Shown: positions 23,743-34,148 of the stretch, piece by piece | How the letters are laid out: the number at the start of each line of letters is the position of its first letter | How positions within the stretch are numbered: position 1 is the first letter of the stretch | NCBI RefSeq assembly: GCF_001039355.2 | Contig: NW_019774859.1 | Coordinates: 468,562-513,103 of the forward strand | DNA length: 44,542 nucleotides | Direction of reading: 5' to 3' | Origin: Lingula anatina | Taxonomy: Eukaryota > Brachiopoda > Lingulata > Lingulida > Lingulidae | The notes under the pieces: model-generated | Database searches by the model: none | Told to the model about the DNA's origin: nothing | What the model saw: the letters and a program-made list of their open reading frames with translations, nothing else | Program-made: the position numbers and the translations under genes

Positions 23743-24191
23743 ACAATAACCAAACTGAAAACAACACGCCTAAGCGTGGAGATGTTCAAAATAATTACAC
23801 CAAAAATGATAGGGTCAAAAAGCAGGTTTAGCATAAACAAAGTTCATAGCAACGATATGAACAAGGCTTTGCACAAGGCTCACACTTGATAAACTTAAAT
23901 ACTGCATTAAAGTTTACATTAATATAGTATCATTAAATACTTGAATAAATGTTCTAGAGTATACTCATATGAATCTTTAACTTGTATACTCAAACTAAAA
24001 CGATATTTTTTCTGAATATTTACCCCCCCCACACACACACACACATGTATACAAAGAGAAATAAATTTGCTTCCTTCGCGCCTATAATTACAATAACCAA
24101 ACTGAAAACAACACACTTAAGCTTGGAGATGTACATAATGATTACCACACGCCTAGCTCTAATACAATGTTTCTCCTAGGCAAAAAATATA

Positions 24192-24944
24192 TTAATAATT
24201 CTCAATTTCAAAAGAACCGCACGGTTCTCTAGTGTCTTGAGATTCTACTGACCTAGTACCCAAGGTAGCTGTAGCGATGGGCGCCACGATGTTGTTGCCT
24301 CTTTGTGGGTTATTACAGCACAGCATACGCGTATATGCTTCTTTGACTTCAGGAATACGCAGGCCATATATGATAGGGTCCAGAACCGGGTTCAGCATAA
24401 ACAAGTTCATAGCCACGACATGAACAGTGGTGAAATCCTCAGGAATGGGCGAATGGATAAGGTCGAAAGAGAAAAATATGGAAAAAGCCACGACGCCGGA
24501 ACTCCAAAGGACAAAGATGGTAGCCCACAACATCGCTATAGTTAGACTTGTCTTGAAGGCTTTTTCCGCCATGATCTTCGATGGGCCTTGTGTCATCTGT
24601 TTCCGGGCTTTGTAGAGGAGTAAGGCTAGCATAACCGTGTTGACAACAAACGCTATGACAGTTGTTATGCTAACAGTCCCACTTACGGCTAAATATACTG
24701 GCTGAGACATTAGCGTAAGTAAGCAATCGTCTTGGGGATTCTTTACAACTGCAAAGATGATTCCCAAGGCGCAGGCTACCAGCGGGATGGGGTAGGACAA
24801 GATCACGAAAAGCACCGTTGGTTTCTTGTTGTTCTTTATGGTCAAATCCAAGGGAAACCATATGATGGTGAGTTGGTGGTAGATGAGAGAGGTAGTGGCC
24901 ATCACTGGCAACAAAGTGAAATAACACATCAGAGAAGTGGTCAT
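24192..24944 (-). CDS. class A GPCR, N-terminally truncated (TM3-TM7), copy 1
   Basis: The 250-residue frame covers TM3 (from about residue 1), TM4 (42-66), TM5 (82-111), TM6 (128-160) and TM7 (172-197). Intracellular loop 3 holds KARKQMTQG. TM7 ends NPVLDPIIYGLRIPEVKEAY, a clear NPxxY/DPxxY-type motif with the YGLR-xxEVK start of helix 8. The DRY box after TM3 is replaced by IYHQL, and TM6 has LWSSG where CWxP is usual. TM1, TM2 and the N-terminus are missing: an in-frame TAA lies eight codons before the ATG and no acceptor is obvious. It may be a pseudogene, or its first exon may be elsewhere. The tail is Thr/Ser-rich, with a CC pair suited to palmitoylation. Ligand unknown. Confidence 0.75.
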   Translation of the reverse strand: MTTSLMCYFTLLPVMATTSLIYHQLTIIWFPLDLTIKNNKKPTVLFVILSYPIPLVACALGIIFAVVKNPQDDCLLTLMSQPVYLAVSGTVSITTVIAFVVNTVMLALLLYKARKQMTQGPSKIMAEKAFKTSLTIAMLWATIFVLWSSGVVAFSIFFSFDLIHSPIPEDFTTVHVVAMNLFMLNPVLDPIIYGLRIPEVKEAYTRMLCCNNPQRGNNIVAPIATATLGTRSVESQDTREPCGSFEIENY

Positions 24945-25691
24945 TGAGTATAATAGACCGGATTAAAAAGCAAAGCATTCTTAATAGCTTATGCCAAATC
25001 CTTCTTGTTATCAACCAGACGATGCTGAGTTAAGAACAGAAAATTGTCGGAGTTTTTCTCAAAATTTATCGAATTGTTCAAGCAATTTGTTTTGATGGGT
25101 TTACGTGATGGGTGGCGACGGATACGGACTTACATTATCTCCGTCACTCAAGGGGAGAATCTTCTTATTGGCATGTCATTAATTCAAACACTATAAAAGC
25201 TTGCTACGCATAATAAGTAAGAACGCTAAGGGAACGGTTATCAAGCAGTGACAATTACCTGGAATTCAACTTAGACGCCGATTTCCAAGAAAATACCTTA
25301 TCCTGCATTGTACTATACATATCTCCACCATCCTCCTCCCGTCGTAATCTATATCTAGAAATATCTCTGTACAAAATCCCGANACTTGATAAACTTAAAT
25401 ACTGCATTAAAGTTTACATTAATATAGTATCATTAAATACTTGAATAAATGTTCTAGAGTATACTCATATGAATCTTTAACTTGTATACTCAAACTAAAA
25501 CGATATTTTTTCTGAATATTTACCCCCCCCACACACACACACACATGTATACAAAGAGAAATAAATTTGCTTCCTTCGCGCCTATAATTACAATAACCAA
25601 ACTGAAAACAACACACTTAAGCTTGGAGATGTACATAATGATTACCACACGCCTAGCTCTAATACAATGTTTCTCCTAGGCAAAAAATATA

Positions 25692-26444
25692 TTAATAATT
25701 CTCAATTTCAAAAGAACCGCACGGTTCTCTAGTGTCTTGAGATTCTACTGACCTAGTACCCAAGGTAGCTGTAGCGATGGGCGCCACGATGTTGTTGCCT
25801 CTTTGTGGGTTATTACAGCACAGCATACGCGTATATGCTTCTTTGACTTCAGGAATACGCAGGCCATATATGATAGGGTCCAGAACCGGGTTCAGCATAA
25901 ACAAGTTCATAGCCACGACATGAACAGTGGTGAAATCCTCAGGAATGGGCGAATGGATAAGGTCGAAAGAGAAAAATATGGAAAAAGCCACGACGCCGGA
26001 ACTCCAAAGGACAAAGATGGTAGCCCACAACATCGCTATAGTTAGACTTGTCTTGAAGGCTTTTTCCGCCATGATCTTCGATGGGCCTTGTGTCATCTGT
26101 TTCCGGGCTTTGTAGAGGAGTAAGGCTAGCATAACCGTGTTGACAACAAACGCTATGACAGTTGTTATGCTAACAGTCCCACTTACGGCTAAATATACTG
26201 GCTGAGACATTAGCGTAAGTAAGCAATCGTCTTGGGGATTCTTTACAACTGCAAAGATGATTCCCAAGGCGCAGGCTACCAGCGGGATGGGGTAGGACAA
26301 GATCACGAAAAGCACCGTTGGTTTCTTGTTGTTCTTTATGGTCAAATCCAAGGGAAACCATATGATGGTGAGTTGGTGGTAGATGAGAGAGGTAGTGGCC
26401 ATCACTGGCAACAAAGTGAAATAACACATCAGAGAAGTGGTCAT
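25692..26444 (-). CDS. class A GPCR, N-terminally truncated (TM3-TM7), copy 2
   Basis: This is identical in every residue to the frame 1500 bp to the left, including its truncated start and altered DRY and CWxP positions. It is either a very recent tandem gene copy or a duplicated stretch of assembly. Its upstream flank (26445-26882) is also identical. Confidence 0.7.
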   Translation of the reverse strand: MTTSLMCYFTLLPVMATTSLIYHQLTIIWFPLDLTIKNNKKPTVLFVILSYPIPLVACALGIIFAVVKNPQDDCLLTLMSQPVYLAVSGTVSITTVIAFVVNTVMLALLLYKARKQMTQGPSKIMAEKAFKTSLTIAMLWATIFVLWSSGVVAFSIFFSFDLIHSPIPEDFTTVHVVAMNLFMLNPVLDPIIYGLRIPEVKEAYTRMLCCNNPQRGNNIVAPIATATLGTRSVESQDTREPCGSFEIENY

Positions 26445-26991
26445 TGAGTATAATAGACCGGATTAAAAAGCAAAGCATTCTTAATAGCTTATGCCAAATC
26501 CTTCTTGTTATCAACCAGACGATGCTGAGTTAAGAACAGAAAATTGTCGGAGTTTTTCTCAAAATTTATCGAATTGTTCAAGCAATTTGTTTTGATGGGT
26601 TTACGTGATGGGTGGCGACGGATACGGACTTACATTATCTCCGTCACTCAAGGGGAGAATCTTCTTATTGGCATGTCATTAATTCAAACACTATAAAAGC
26701 TTGCTACGCATAATAAGTAAGAACGCTAAGGGAACGGTTATCAAGCAGTGACAATTACCTGGAATTCAACTTAGACGCCGATTTCCAAGAAAATACCTTA
26801 TCCTGCATTGTACTATACATATCTCCACCATCCTCCTCCCGTCGTAATCTATATCTAGAAATATCTCTGTACAAAATCCCGAGAAATGATGTGCTGTAAT
26901 TGATTGAAACATTTAGATAAATATCATTATTGTCAGGAAGAACGGCATTATGAAATGTGTGACTAAAATGTTTTCGCCCATGTGCACCTTA

Positions 26992-27116
26992 TTACCCTCT
27001 ACCATGGCCGCATATTAATTCTATGCATTTTTTCACCAACGCGAATGTACCATGAATTAACCATAGACATATCTGTGAATATCTAGTGAAAAATCTATAG
27101 GCCTGGTAGAGGGTAA
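26992..27116. mobile_element. 125-bp foldback MITE
   Basis: The ends TTACCCTCTACCATGGCC and GGCCTGGTAGAGGGTAA are inverted repeats, and the pairing extends inward (CATTTTTTCAC against GTGAAAAAT). No coding content and no clear target duplication. Confidence 0.7.
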
Positions 27117-28777
27117 AAAAGACAGAACCCCAATGCCACCTGGTCAAACGACAATCAGACTCTTAAATTATGGAAGAAAATGCGTTTGGTTTGGAAACGG
27201 TTGAAACGGTAAGGATAAAGAGAAGACAAACAAACACAAATAACAATAAAAGTAGGGGTCGGCTGACAATAACCTACAAAATTCATATCAAAACTGTATC
27301 ACGAGGCACGAAGAAACAAAACTAAAATTACCCATACGAAAATCAGAGAGCTTATGGCAAATGCATTTACTGCTGTAAATAAACAAACACACCCATTTCC
27401 CCTCATATTGAGGGGCAAACATTCACCAAAAAGCATTTCCAAAGCTCTTTGTAAGCTCCAAACTGGGTTAAGCAGCTTACTATATTATACCAGATGACCT
27501 ACATTATATGAGGAACACTCTGTAAAGAGCGTTACATCGTCGTCTACTCCTGCATTGAGTTGGGAACCATCAGTGTCCCTGGACTCAAAACCGGAACTAA
27601 GTGGTTATCAGTTATGTTGCCAGATTTCAATTGTACTGCTGCATTGCTCGAATAAGAGTTCACATACATCCGGAGAAGGCCTATGACAGAGTATGGCAAG
27701 CACGTGTTGCTTCCAAGAGTGACTAGGGGCAGTGCGAGCATCTGTGTTTAGATCGAAATTCTCGTTGGTGCCGAAACACAATTGGTGGTGCTCATCAACC
27801 GAAACCCGAACCACGCCAAATGCAGAATTATTCTGGAAACCACTTGTCTCCCACTTGTTAGAGGTCACCTCAAGAGCAATTATATATACTGTATATCACA
27901 CTCCTTTACCAAAAAAAGTGTCACCCCTATCGCAATGAGTAAGTGATACAGAAAATCATGTCATGAAGTTATGTTCTTTATTCAAACATCTGTCATTCTT
28001 TATTTGTTTGTATCAGGCACATCAACCAAAATCGCTGCACGGCCAGTGTTAGCCTGGCTCAATAAGGCATTTTTTGCTCAGGGAAACCACTACTTATCCG
28101 TATTTAGAAAAACACGTTAGAAGATAAACCAATTGCTTGATATCAAATGAAGCTATTTATCAAACATCAGCATTTGTTTCATCTCTCTTATCTCTTTTCA
28201 CTTCTCAAATGTGAGTGTTAAAGGTATTACAATTTTGTTCGCACGCAAGGAATACAAGTAAAATTTCCTTCGAATTTATCTTTGAAAACGTTAATGGCAA
28301 ATCATGCTGAAGTCAACATTTTTTTAAATTGCTAGTGATCCTTTCAATTGCAATTAATGTTAATAGAACTTTGTATTAAGAGTTGTCTAAGTTAATTTTC
28401 AGATCAAATATGAATGCGTAACATGCCTTTATTTGTAGAGGAAAAATCTTCCCATAAATTATTTGCCAAAACATGGAGGAAAAAACATTTTAAAAAAACC
28501 CTGCTTGTCTGAATATGTTTATTTTATTTGAATCTGTCTGAATAGCTTTAGGTTTATCTGAATGGTTCTGAATATCGTAAGTTTCAGGGTTATTAATGTA
28601 TCTGAATGTCTTTAGGCTTATTTCAATCACTCCTTAGTCAGACCGGTATTAATAACAGATTATGTAAGAACTATAAGGATATTTCAGTTTGAATGAAAGG
28701 GAACGCAGAGAATCCATACACAAAATGCAAACTGATTCTGAGAGTGAAATGTTCCAAAATACCATAGCTGGGATTTT
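27117..28777. other. intergenic, mostly featureless
   Basis: AT-rich DNA. A TCTGAAT word recurs five or six times at 28505-28610. TTTATT at 28518-28523 could be the poly(A) signal (AATAAA on the minus strand) of the gene ending at 28778. Confidence 0.4.
27544..27868 (-). pseudogene. possible decayed coding fragment
   Basis: Two overlapping minus-strand frames (27868-27608 and 27741-27544) each look protein-like over one half: SVDEHHQLCFGTNENFDLNT in the first, GLLRMYVNSYSSNAAVQLKS in the second. A frameshift near 27735 would join them. I do not recognise a family. It may be an exon remnant or chance. Confidence 0.2.
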
Positions 28778-30032
28778 CTACTTTTTACCCACGGGGATTC
28801 GAGTTGGACGTGCTTCGCTGCGGGTCTCGAGAAGAGTGAGAGCTTTGAATGTGAACTTATCCTGGAACTGATCAAAAGTGTAGACCCATTGCCAGATGCA
28901 CACGGTGCCCCCTTCCTGTTCAATTCTGATTCTTCTCTCTATGGTAGTTTCTGTGTGCCATTGTTGCTGATAAGTGGATGAGAACGAACCGCTGTACTTG
29001 GCGCTGGCTGAAATGATTTTGTAGGCAGCTGAAAATGATACCTCCCACGCATGCGTCGTGGTCGAGGAGGAAGATGTGCTGGTGCCAACTTTCACCGAAT
29101 ACTTGAGCTCACCCTTGTGCACGTTCAACCAACAAGTGATTTTCTCCCAGAATCCGGAAACGTTGGGGGTTGGCATGATCTTAACCTTCGCATTATGGTT
29201 ACTTTTCCGCACAAAGTCGAACCTATTGTTTATATTTTTATCTTTGTGTATAATCAGGTCCGACTGCCATCTTGGTATATCGCGGTTGAAGGGATACGGA
29301 TGGACATAACTTCCACCAGCATGTTTGATGTAGCCGTTCTCGTCATCGATTGTGAACAGAGCTGAAGAATAACAAGTATAATGCGGGAAAATCGCAGTGT
29401 CATCATCCGGCTGAGCCGAACGTCCCCAGGGACCCAGGCAATGCCCCTTCGTTCCAACCACTTTCAGATAGCCGAAGTGCCCTTCGACTTGCTGCCATAC
29501 CAGTTCGTCGGCATTGCTGCACTTGTCTATTCGAAATTTCTCGTAGTGATGGCCCCACCTCCACCAATCTACGTAGTCATAGCACAACCTACTGGACCAA
29601 TGCCTTACGATGAAGGGCGGACTAGTGTAAGCATCTGAAACCAAATTAAAATGTTTTACATTAACCAATTGTCCATACAACTGTTAATCAATCATTCAAG
29701 CATTGAAAATGATTTGTAAAGCAGCTATCCAATCAAATATGACAAATCGAAATTCTTTTAGAGCAATAAAGATTGATCTTTTTTGAAAAAAAAAAAAAAA
29801 GCACTTGTGACAAAATATGTAGAAACTTGCAAAATAAGTTTGCACTAATCACGACAAGCCGACTTCAAACCTAAAACTATTACAGCTCACGACTAGCATT
29901 TCACAACGTTGAGAAATCCCGAGTGCGACACCTTCTGTTATTTAATGCCAGAAATACATGCATGTATCTCGACTCACCTACTGCAGCCAGCAGCGACAGG
30001 GACAGTAGCATCAAAGTAAGGAAAAGGCGCAT
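28778..30032 (-). CDS. secreted aerolysin/ETX-like beta-pore-forming family protein, two exons
   Basis: Exon 1 (30032-29978) encodes a start methionine and a leucine-rich signal peptide of about 18 residues. A GTGAGT donor and the TTTCAG acceptor ending at 29635 join it in phase 1 to exon 2 (29634-28778). The product is 303 residues. The N-terminal half is Trp/Tyr-rich with four Cys and contains GYIKHAGGSYVHP, which resembles repeats of beta-trefoil lectins (inference). The C-terminal half has the alternating Ser/Thr-rich pattern of aerolysin-type stem regions: STSSSSTTTH at 203-212, then amphipathic strands with many Ser and Tyr to about 245, then IEQEGGTVCIWQW. Such proteins are secreted monomers that oligomerise on membranes, in defence or venom. 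Single-copy here; activity unproven. A TATA-like TATAATTA lies about 95 bp upstream of the ATG. Confidence 0.6.
29764..29799 (+). repeat. AATAAA plus poly(A) run inside an intron
   Basis: AATAAA followed about 15 bp later by 16 A lies in the intron of the secreted-protein gene, on the plus strand. It may be the tail of an old retro-insertion, but no target duplication was found. Confidence 0.35.
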
Positions 30033-31640
30033 CTTCTCGCAGCGACTAGAGTCGGTCGTGCCTAATTGTTCATCAGCAGAAAGAACAGTTACGGGTGAAC
30101 AAAACGAGCAAAGAACGTGTAATTATAGGGATTCGCTTCGTTAAGTTCCATGTGATTTTACCATAAATGGCAATGTTAAGGTCGATGGCACGACTCGATG
30201 TATTTGTTGACATCAGCAAGTGTCGTGTAGGGGGATTGCCGCTATTGCTACTATCATCTTTGTGGCTGAAAAAGAGAACAGAACAGAGCACACTTGTATG
30301 GGTTGAAAGAGGATAATGAACGTAACATAAATTATAAAACCTAGAATTTCTAACAGCCTATATAAAATGTCGCACAAACCGTTTGATCAACTGCGCGGTA
30401 AGTAATAATAACATTATTTAACGAGGGTAAAATATGTTAAGTGCAAACACTTATCTTACAGGTATTATGTTATTTTAAAAATGGTTATTATCTGATCCTA
30501 AATCAGGTTGCAGAAAGTGCGGCTTTTTAGTCTTTATATCATACAAAATGGTCTATCTTTTAAACCTTAGCTCAGTAAAAAAAAGCATAAGATAAAATTT
30601 TACAAACATGGTTAATAAAATAAAGATTAAAATTGAAACTAACGAGCATCAAAGAAACACCAGTAGCCACAAATACACAGCCACAGATACGATTCGCAGC
30701 TGCATGTACTTGACTCTCAGCCAGCGCTATGCGTTAACAATTGGGCTTCAGCATCTTTGGTCTTGATGCTGATTGCCAGATCTTTTGAAAATAAAAAAAA
30801 AAATACTTCCTTAATGCAACACGCTCTTCCACGCAGCATGTGTAGAGCACCTATTGCTTTTGCGTACAGCTTTGCTTGTCTCCGACTAACAGACCTGTTG
30901 CCGGCTGAAAAAACGTTGCCATGACAGCTATATTTTAAATATATGCATGTAATGTATATCAACAGGGGTAGGTGGTGGAAGCTGTACACGTATTTATTAG
31001 CTTCGCCATGGAGGGTGTTTTCACCTCCGTTTTTCTGTTTGTCGCCAGCAAAAAAAATGGTAATGGCTTTTGATAAAATTTTCAAAATGTCAGAAATGAA
31101 CTAACTTAAAAGTGGTTAGATTTTAGTGATGATCCATTGATAAATTAATAATGTAGTTATGATAGATAATCATATGTAGTGGCGGGGGTCTACGGTCTCT
31201 GAGTGCCTTTTTTTAGTTTATATCTTATAGCCTGGTGTCCGGCGAATCTGTCAGCTACATGCGGCTGCCATGTATGTACAGTATCGGAGAAGAGCTTCCA
31301 AAAATACCAGAATTCCACTATTAACTTTTTAACGTTGACTTTATTATTTGACTTCAAATTAAACCTCCGGACGACAAGCATGTTTCACTGGTCTCTGACT
31401 GCGTTTGCAGCACTGCCGAGTCCGACCACGCACCGTCTTCAACCAAAAACCGAGAAAAGAAGAGGTGCGCAAGGTTTCAAGCGACGAGAAAAAGAAGAAT
31501 TTTTGGCGTTAATTATCTGTTTATCATTTTAATTGAATGAACAGTCGTAAATAATTACTTGTGATATAGTGCGTTGTTAAGAAAAAGCGCATAATATATC
31601 AGATTTACTTTGCAACTTACGTTATTTCTTGAACTGGCAA

Positions 31641-31850
31641 AAACATATTAATTGTCCCAGACATTAGCTTTATTTCACCTCAGACAGGTGAGATAAGTTA
31701 TGAAATAAAGCTATGTCTGGGGCATTCACTCCGATTTCGTCTAGGCTTAACTTCTAGGAAATACAATGAAACAGATTTCAGGAAATGTGAAATGTGAGGT
31801 CGTTTACAATTATGTCTTTGAGATCATATCTGTTTGAGTGGGATTACTGA
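31641..31850. repeat. diverged direct repeat, copy 1 (with hairpin)
   Basis: It aligns with 33551-33750: both share ATATTAATTGTCCCA, a CGTCTAGGC/CGCCTAGAC block, AACAGATTTCAG and GAGAT(C/T)ATATCT. Copy 1 carries a near-perfect stem (CAGACATTAGCTTTATTTCA against TGAAATAAAGCTATGTCTG) at 31656-31722. Confidence 0.7.
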
Positions 31851-32117
31851 TCTAAAATCTCTAACAGTGCCCAACTGTCTTAGGTGTCCTTGTGCTGTTA
31901 TGCAAAAACTTCAAAGTGCACAAAGTTAAATGAGCCTATGCAAACTTATATGTTTAACACCCTTTAAAAGAAATGGGAGGTAGACTGTGTGAGAGACGGA
32001 AGTTGCAAGAGAGAGAGGGTGTAAGGGGGTCGGTTCCTTGAATTTTATGGTGTGTCTTATAAGAAAAGTCAAGATACATTATCAAAACACGAGCAACATT
32101 TATGAAAGTTTCCCTCC

Positions 32118-32290
32118 AGTTGAGATGAGCGAGAGAGGAGGGCGGAGGGGGGGGGGGTGAATGAGAGCAGAGGTCGGGGGTTGAGAGAGACAGAGACAGA
32201 GGTAGAGTTATACCCCGTGTTCACAGAGCGGGTTTTGAGAGAATGAGAGTTGGGGGGGGGGGGGGTAAAGTGAGAGAAAGGGATTGAGGA
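32118..32290. repeat. purine-rich tract with G runs
   Basis: An almost uninterrupted G/A strand of about 170 bp with G runs of 10-14. This strand asymmetry can favour triplex DNA. Confidence 0.8.
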
Positions 32291-33550
32291 AATCATGTCT
32301 AAAAAAGTCTAAAAATATTGACTTCCCAGTACGCCATCAAGGAGTAGAGACCTCATCAGGTCAGAGTGCATATATATATAATATGTGAAAAAGGGTGTCC
32401 AGTCCCAATGGAAAAGCTCTAAATTAAAACGATCTGTATAAAACTGTTATGGATGGCCTCTTGCAAATCACTCTAAGATTTCTTCTTCCTGGGTCTTAAT
32501 TTAAGCCAGGATCTGAACTGGTAAAACTTTTTAAAACTTTTAAAAACATTACAAAACTTCTACGGCCACGCTCACTATCAGCACTCTATCTACTTTGTCC
32601 AACTATTTGCTGTTAAGCGTTTTCGTCAAGGTACACGTCTGAAAGACCGATAATTCGAGAAAGTTCTCAGCACAACATGGTATGAATATATGGATCATTT
32701 CGGTCCCCCTGCCCGCTGAATTCTCAATAAAATGGCAAGCTTCAATAATTAGGTTGTTTGGGGGCTCGCACTGGGGAGGAATGACGAGCGCGAAAGGAAA
32801 AGCAGCGGTCGCGCATAGTGCGAAGTAATGAAAACGAAATATTTAATGAGGTTCGTACATATGTTAATATTAATTTTAGTAAGATAACTTTCTTGGGTAT
32901 TGCTGTCATTTATGAATATCATTTTAAATTGTTTCTTTTGCTCTTGAAAGGACTTGTATAACATTGAACAAATGAATCTATCCCCCCCCCCATTTTTATA
33001 TTTTCAATGTAATGTACATGTATTCTCTTAAATCGCACTGCTATACTTATTACTAAAAATCCTTATAATCACAAGATAAACGCTAGACTTTTATGCAGCT
33101 AAAATTCAATTTTCCTGAGAATTTTAATACTATTTCTTTTATCGTCAAGTACGTGTAGGCCATATGTAAAACCGCTGTCACAATTAAGATCCACAAGCTG
33201 ATTTTCTATTATTTATAGATTATAATATTCATACCGCTTTTTTGTATAAATGGGGGGGGGGGGTATAAATTGCTGAAAGGGAAAAATGACTAATTTGCTT
33301 ATCTTAGGACATCTCAATTTTACGAAAAGCCGGTAGTTTTTTATTAATGTATAGAAAAGAGAGGTTAATCCTAAGAGTTCTGATTTGATTTTAAACCGAT
33401 TCACTTCAGTGTAGATTTCTGACCTCATCCATTTAGTTTTTACTATTTGTATTGTAAACTTCGATGCGATCAAATGTTAGAAGCATTGTATTTACGTTGG
33501 ACAAAACAATAAATACAGTATACCAAACAATACATTACCAATTGTTAATT

Positions 33551-33750
33551 GACAAGGACATACATATTAATTGTCCCAAACCTCAGTATGATTCTATAAC
33601 CTAACTCATTTCAATCAGATAAGGTTGATGCACTTAGATTTCGCCTAGACTCGACTTCTCGGAAATGTGATTAAACAGATTTCAGCATATGTGAAATATT
33701 AGGACATTTGCAATCACGATGTTGAGATTATATCTCCCAAAACGTTCTAA
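33551..33750. repeat. diverged direct repeat, copy 2
   Basis: Partner of 31641-31850, lying 1.9 kb away in the same orientation. The hairpin arms of copy 1 are not preserved here. Confidence 0.7.
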
Positions 33751-33991
33751 ATTTCTTAAAGTCGAAGCGACTTAATATAAATCTTTTACTTATTTTTGTT
33801 CTGCTAAGAACTTTATTCAGTTAGTGCAACAAAAAATGAGATTAAGGCCCATTCAACCATAAATTGTTTAATCCTCTCCATGAATTATGATGTGAGAATT
33901 TAAAGTAATATATTCCTCCTGCACATGCACGTACAACCCCTACGTTTTTGCCTCGTGCAAATTATGTATGATAACACGTGATGTTCCATGA

Positions 33992-33999
33992 ATAAAAGG
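33992..33999 (+). promoter_or_regulatory. TATA-like box of the C1q-domain gene
   Basis: ATAAAAGG lies about 150 bp before the start codon of the C1q gene. A transcription start some 30 bp downstream would give a 5' UTR of about 125 bases. Sequence-only guess. Confidence 0.35.
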
Positions 34000-34148
34000 G
34001 GGCGTTCAACCACGTATTTTTTACTTATTACTGATACAGTGTGTGTGCTCGTTTGTGTTTTTTTGGGGTAGTCCGCTGCGATCTTCACACCTATTTTGCA
34101 AGAAGACTTTGGACAACATCAAGCTAATTTGTCAGTTTGCTGTACACC

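Larger units (their letters stand above)
23096..23880 (-). pseudogene. broken GPCR copy (3' part and flank) with two inserted structures
   Basis: The parts 23096-23273, 23540-23572 and 23743-23880 align in order with the 3' flank and C-terminal coding region of the GPCR units (23884-24440). The TM7-coding words ATGATAGGGTC and TTTAGCATAAACAA are recognisable at 23800-23860. About 220 bp of coding sequence is missing between the distal tail and TM7, and the rest of the receptor is absent. The copy is interrupted by an 81-bp-arm foldback (23295-23493) and a 170-bp TIR element (23573-23742). It is a dead relative of the adjacent genes. Confidence 0.72.
23884..26882. repeat. perfect 1500-bp tandem duplication
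   Basis: Copy 1 (23884-25382) and copy 2 (25384-26882) appear identical base for base at an offset of exactly 1500. This includes the C8 and (AC)n tracts. A single N at 25383 sits exactly at the junction. Each unit holds one GPCR frame and its upstream flank. Confidence 0.95.
30160..33990. other. intergenic region with diverged repeats, no gene seen
   Basis: The region contains a pair of diverged direct repeats (31641-31850 and 33551-33750), a hairpin at 31656-31722 and a purine tract at 32118-32290. At about 31000-31080 (CTTCGCCATGGAGGGTGTTT) there is a fragment resembling a dispersed invertebrate repeat. Minus-strand frames near 30740-31000 have no recognisable domain. Confidence 0.4.

Noticed and set aside
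24303-24947. Plus-strand frames overlapping the GPCR units
   Set aside because: They are antisense shadows of the receptor frame with no recognisable domains.
30717-31085. 122-residue minus-strand frame containing RQAKLYAKAIGALHML
   Set aside because: It has no recognisable domain and a poly(A)-derived Phe run. One good acceptor (TTTTTTCAG near 30909) exists but no donor in frame.
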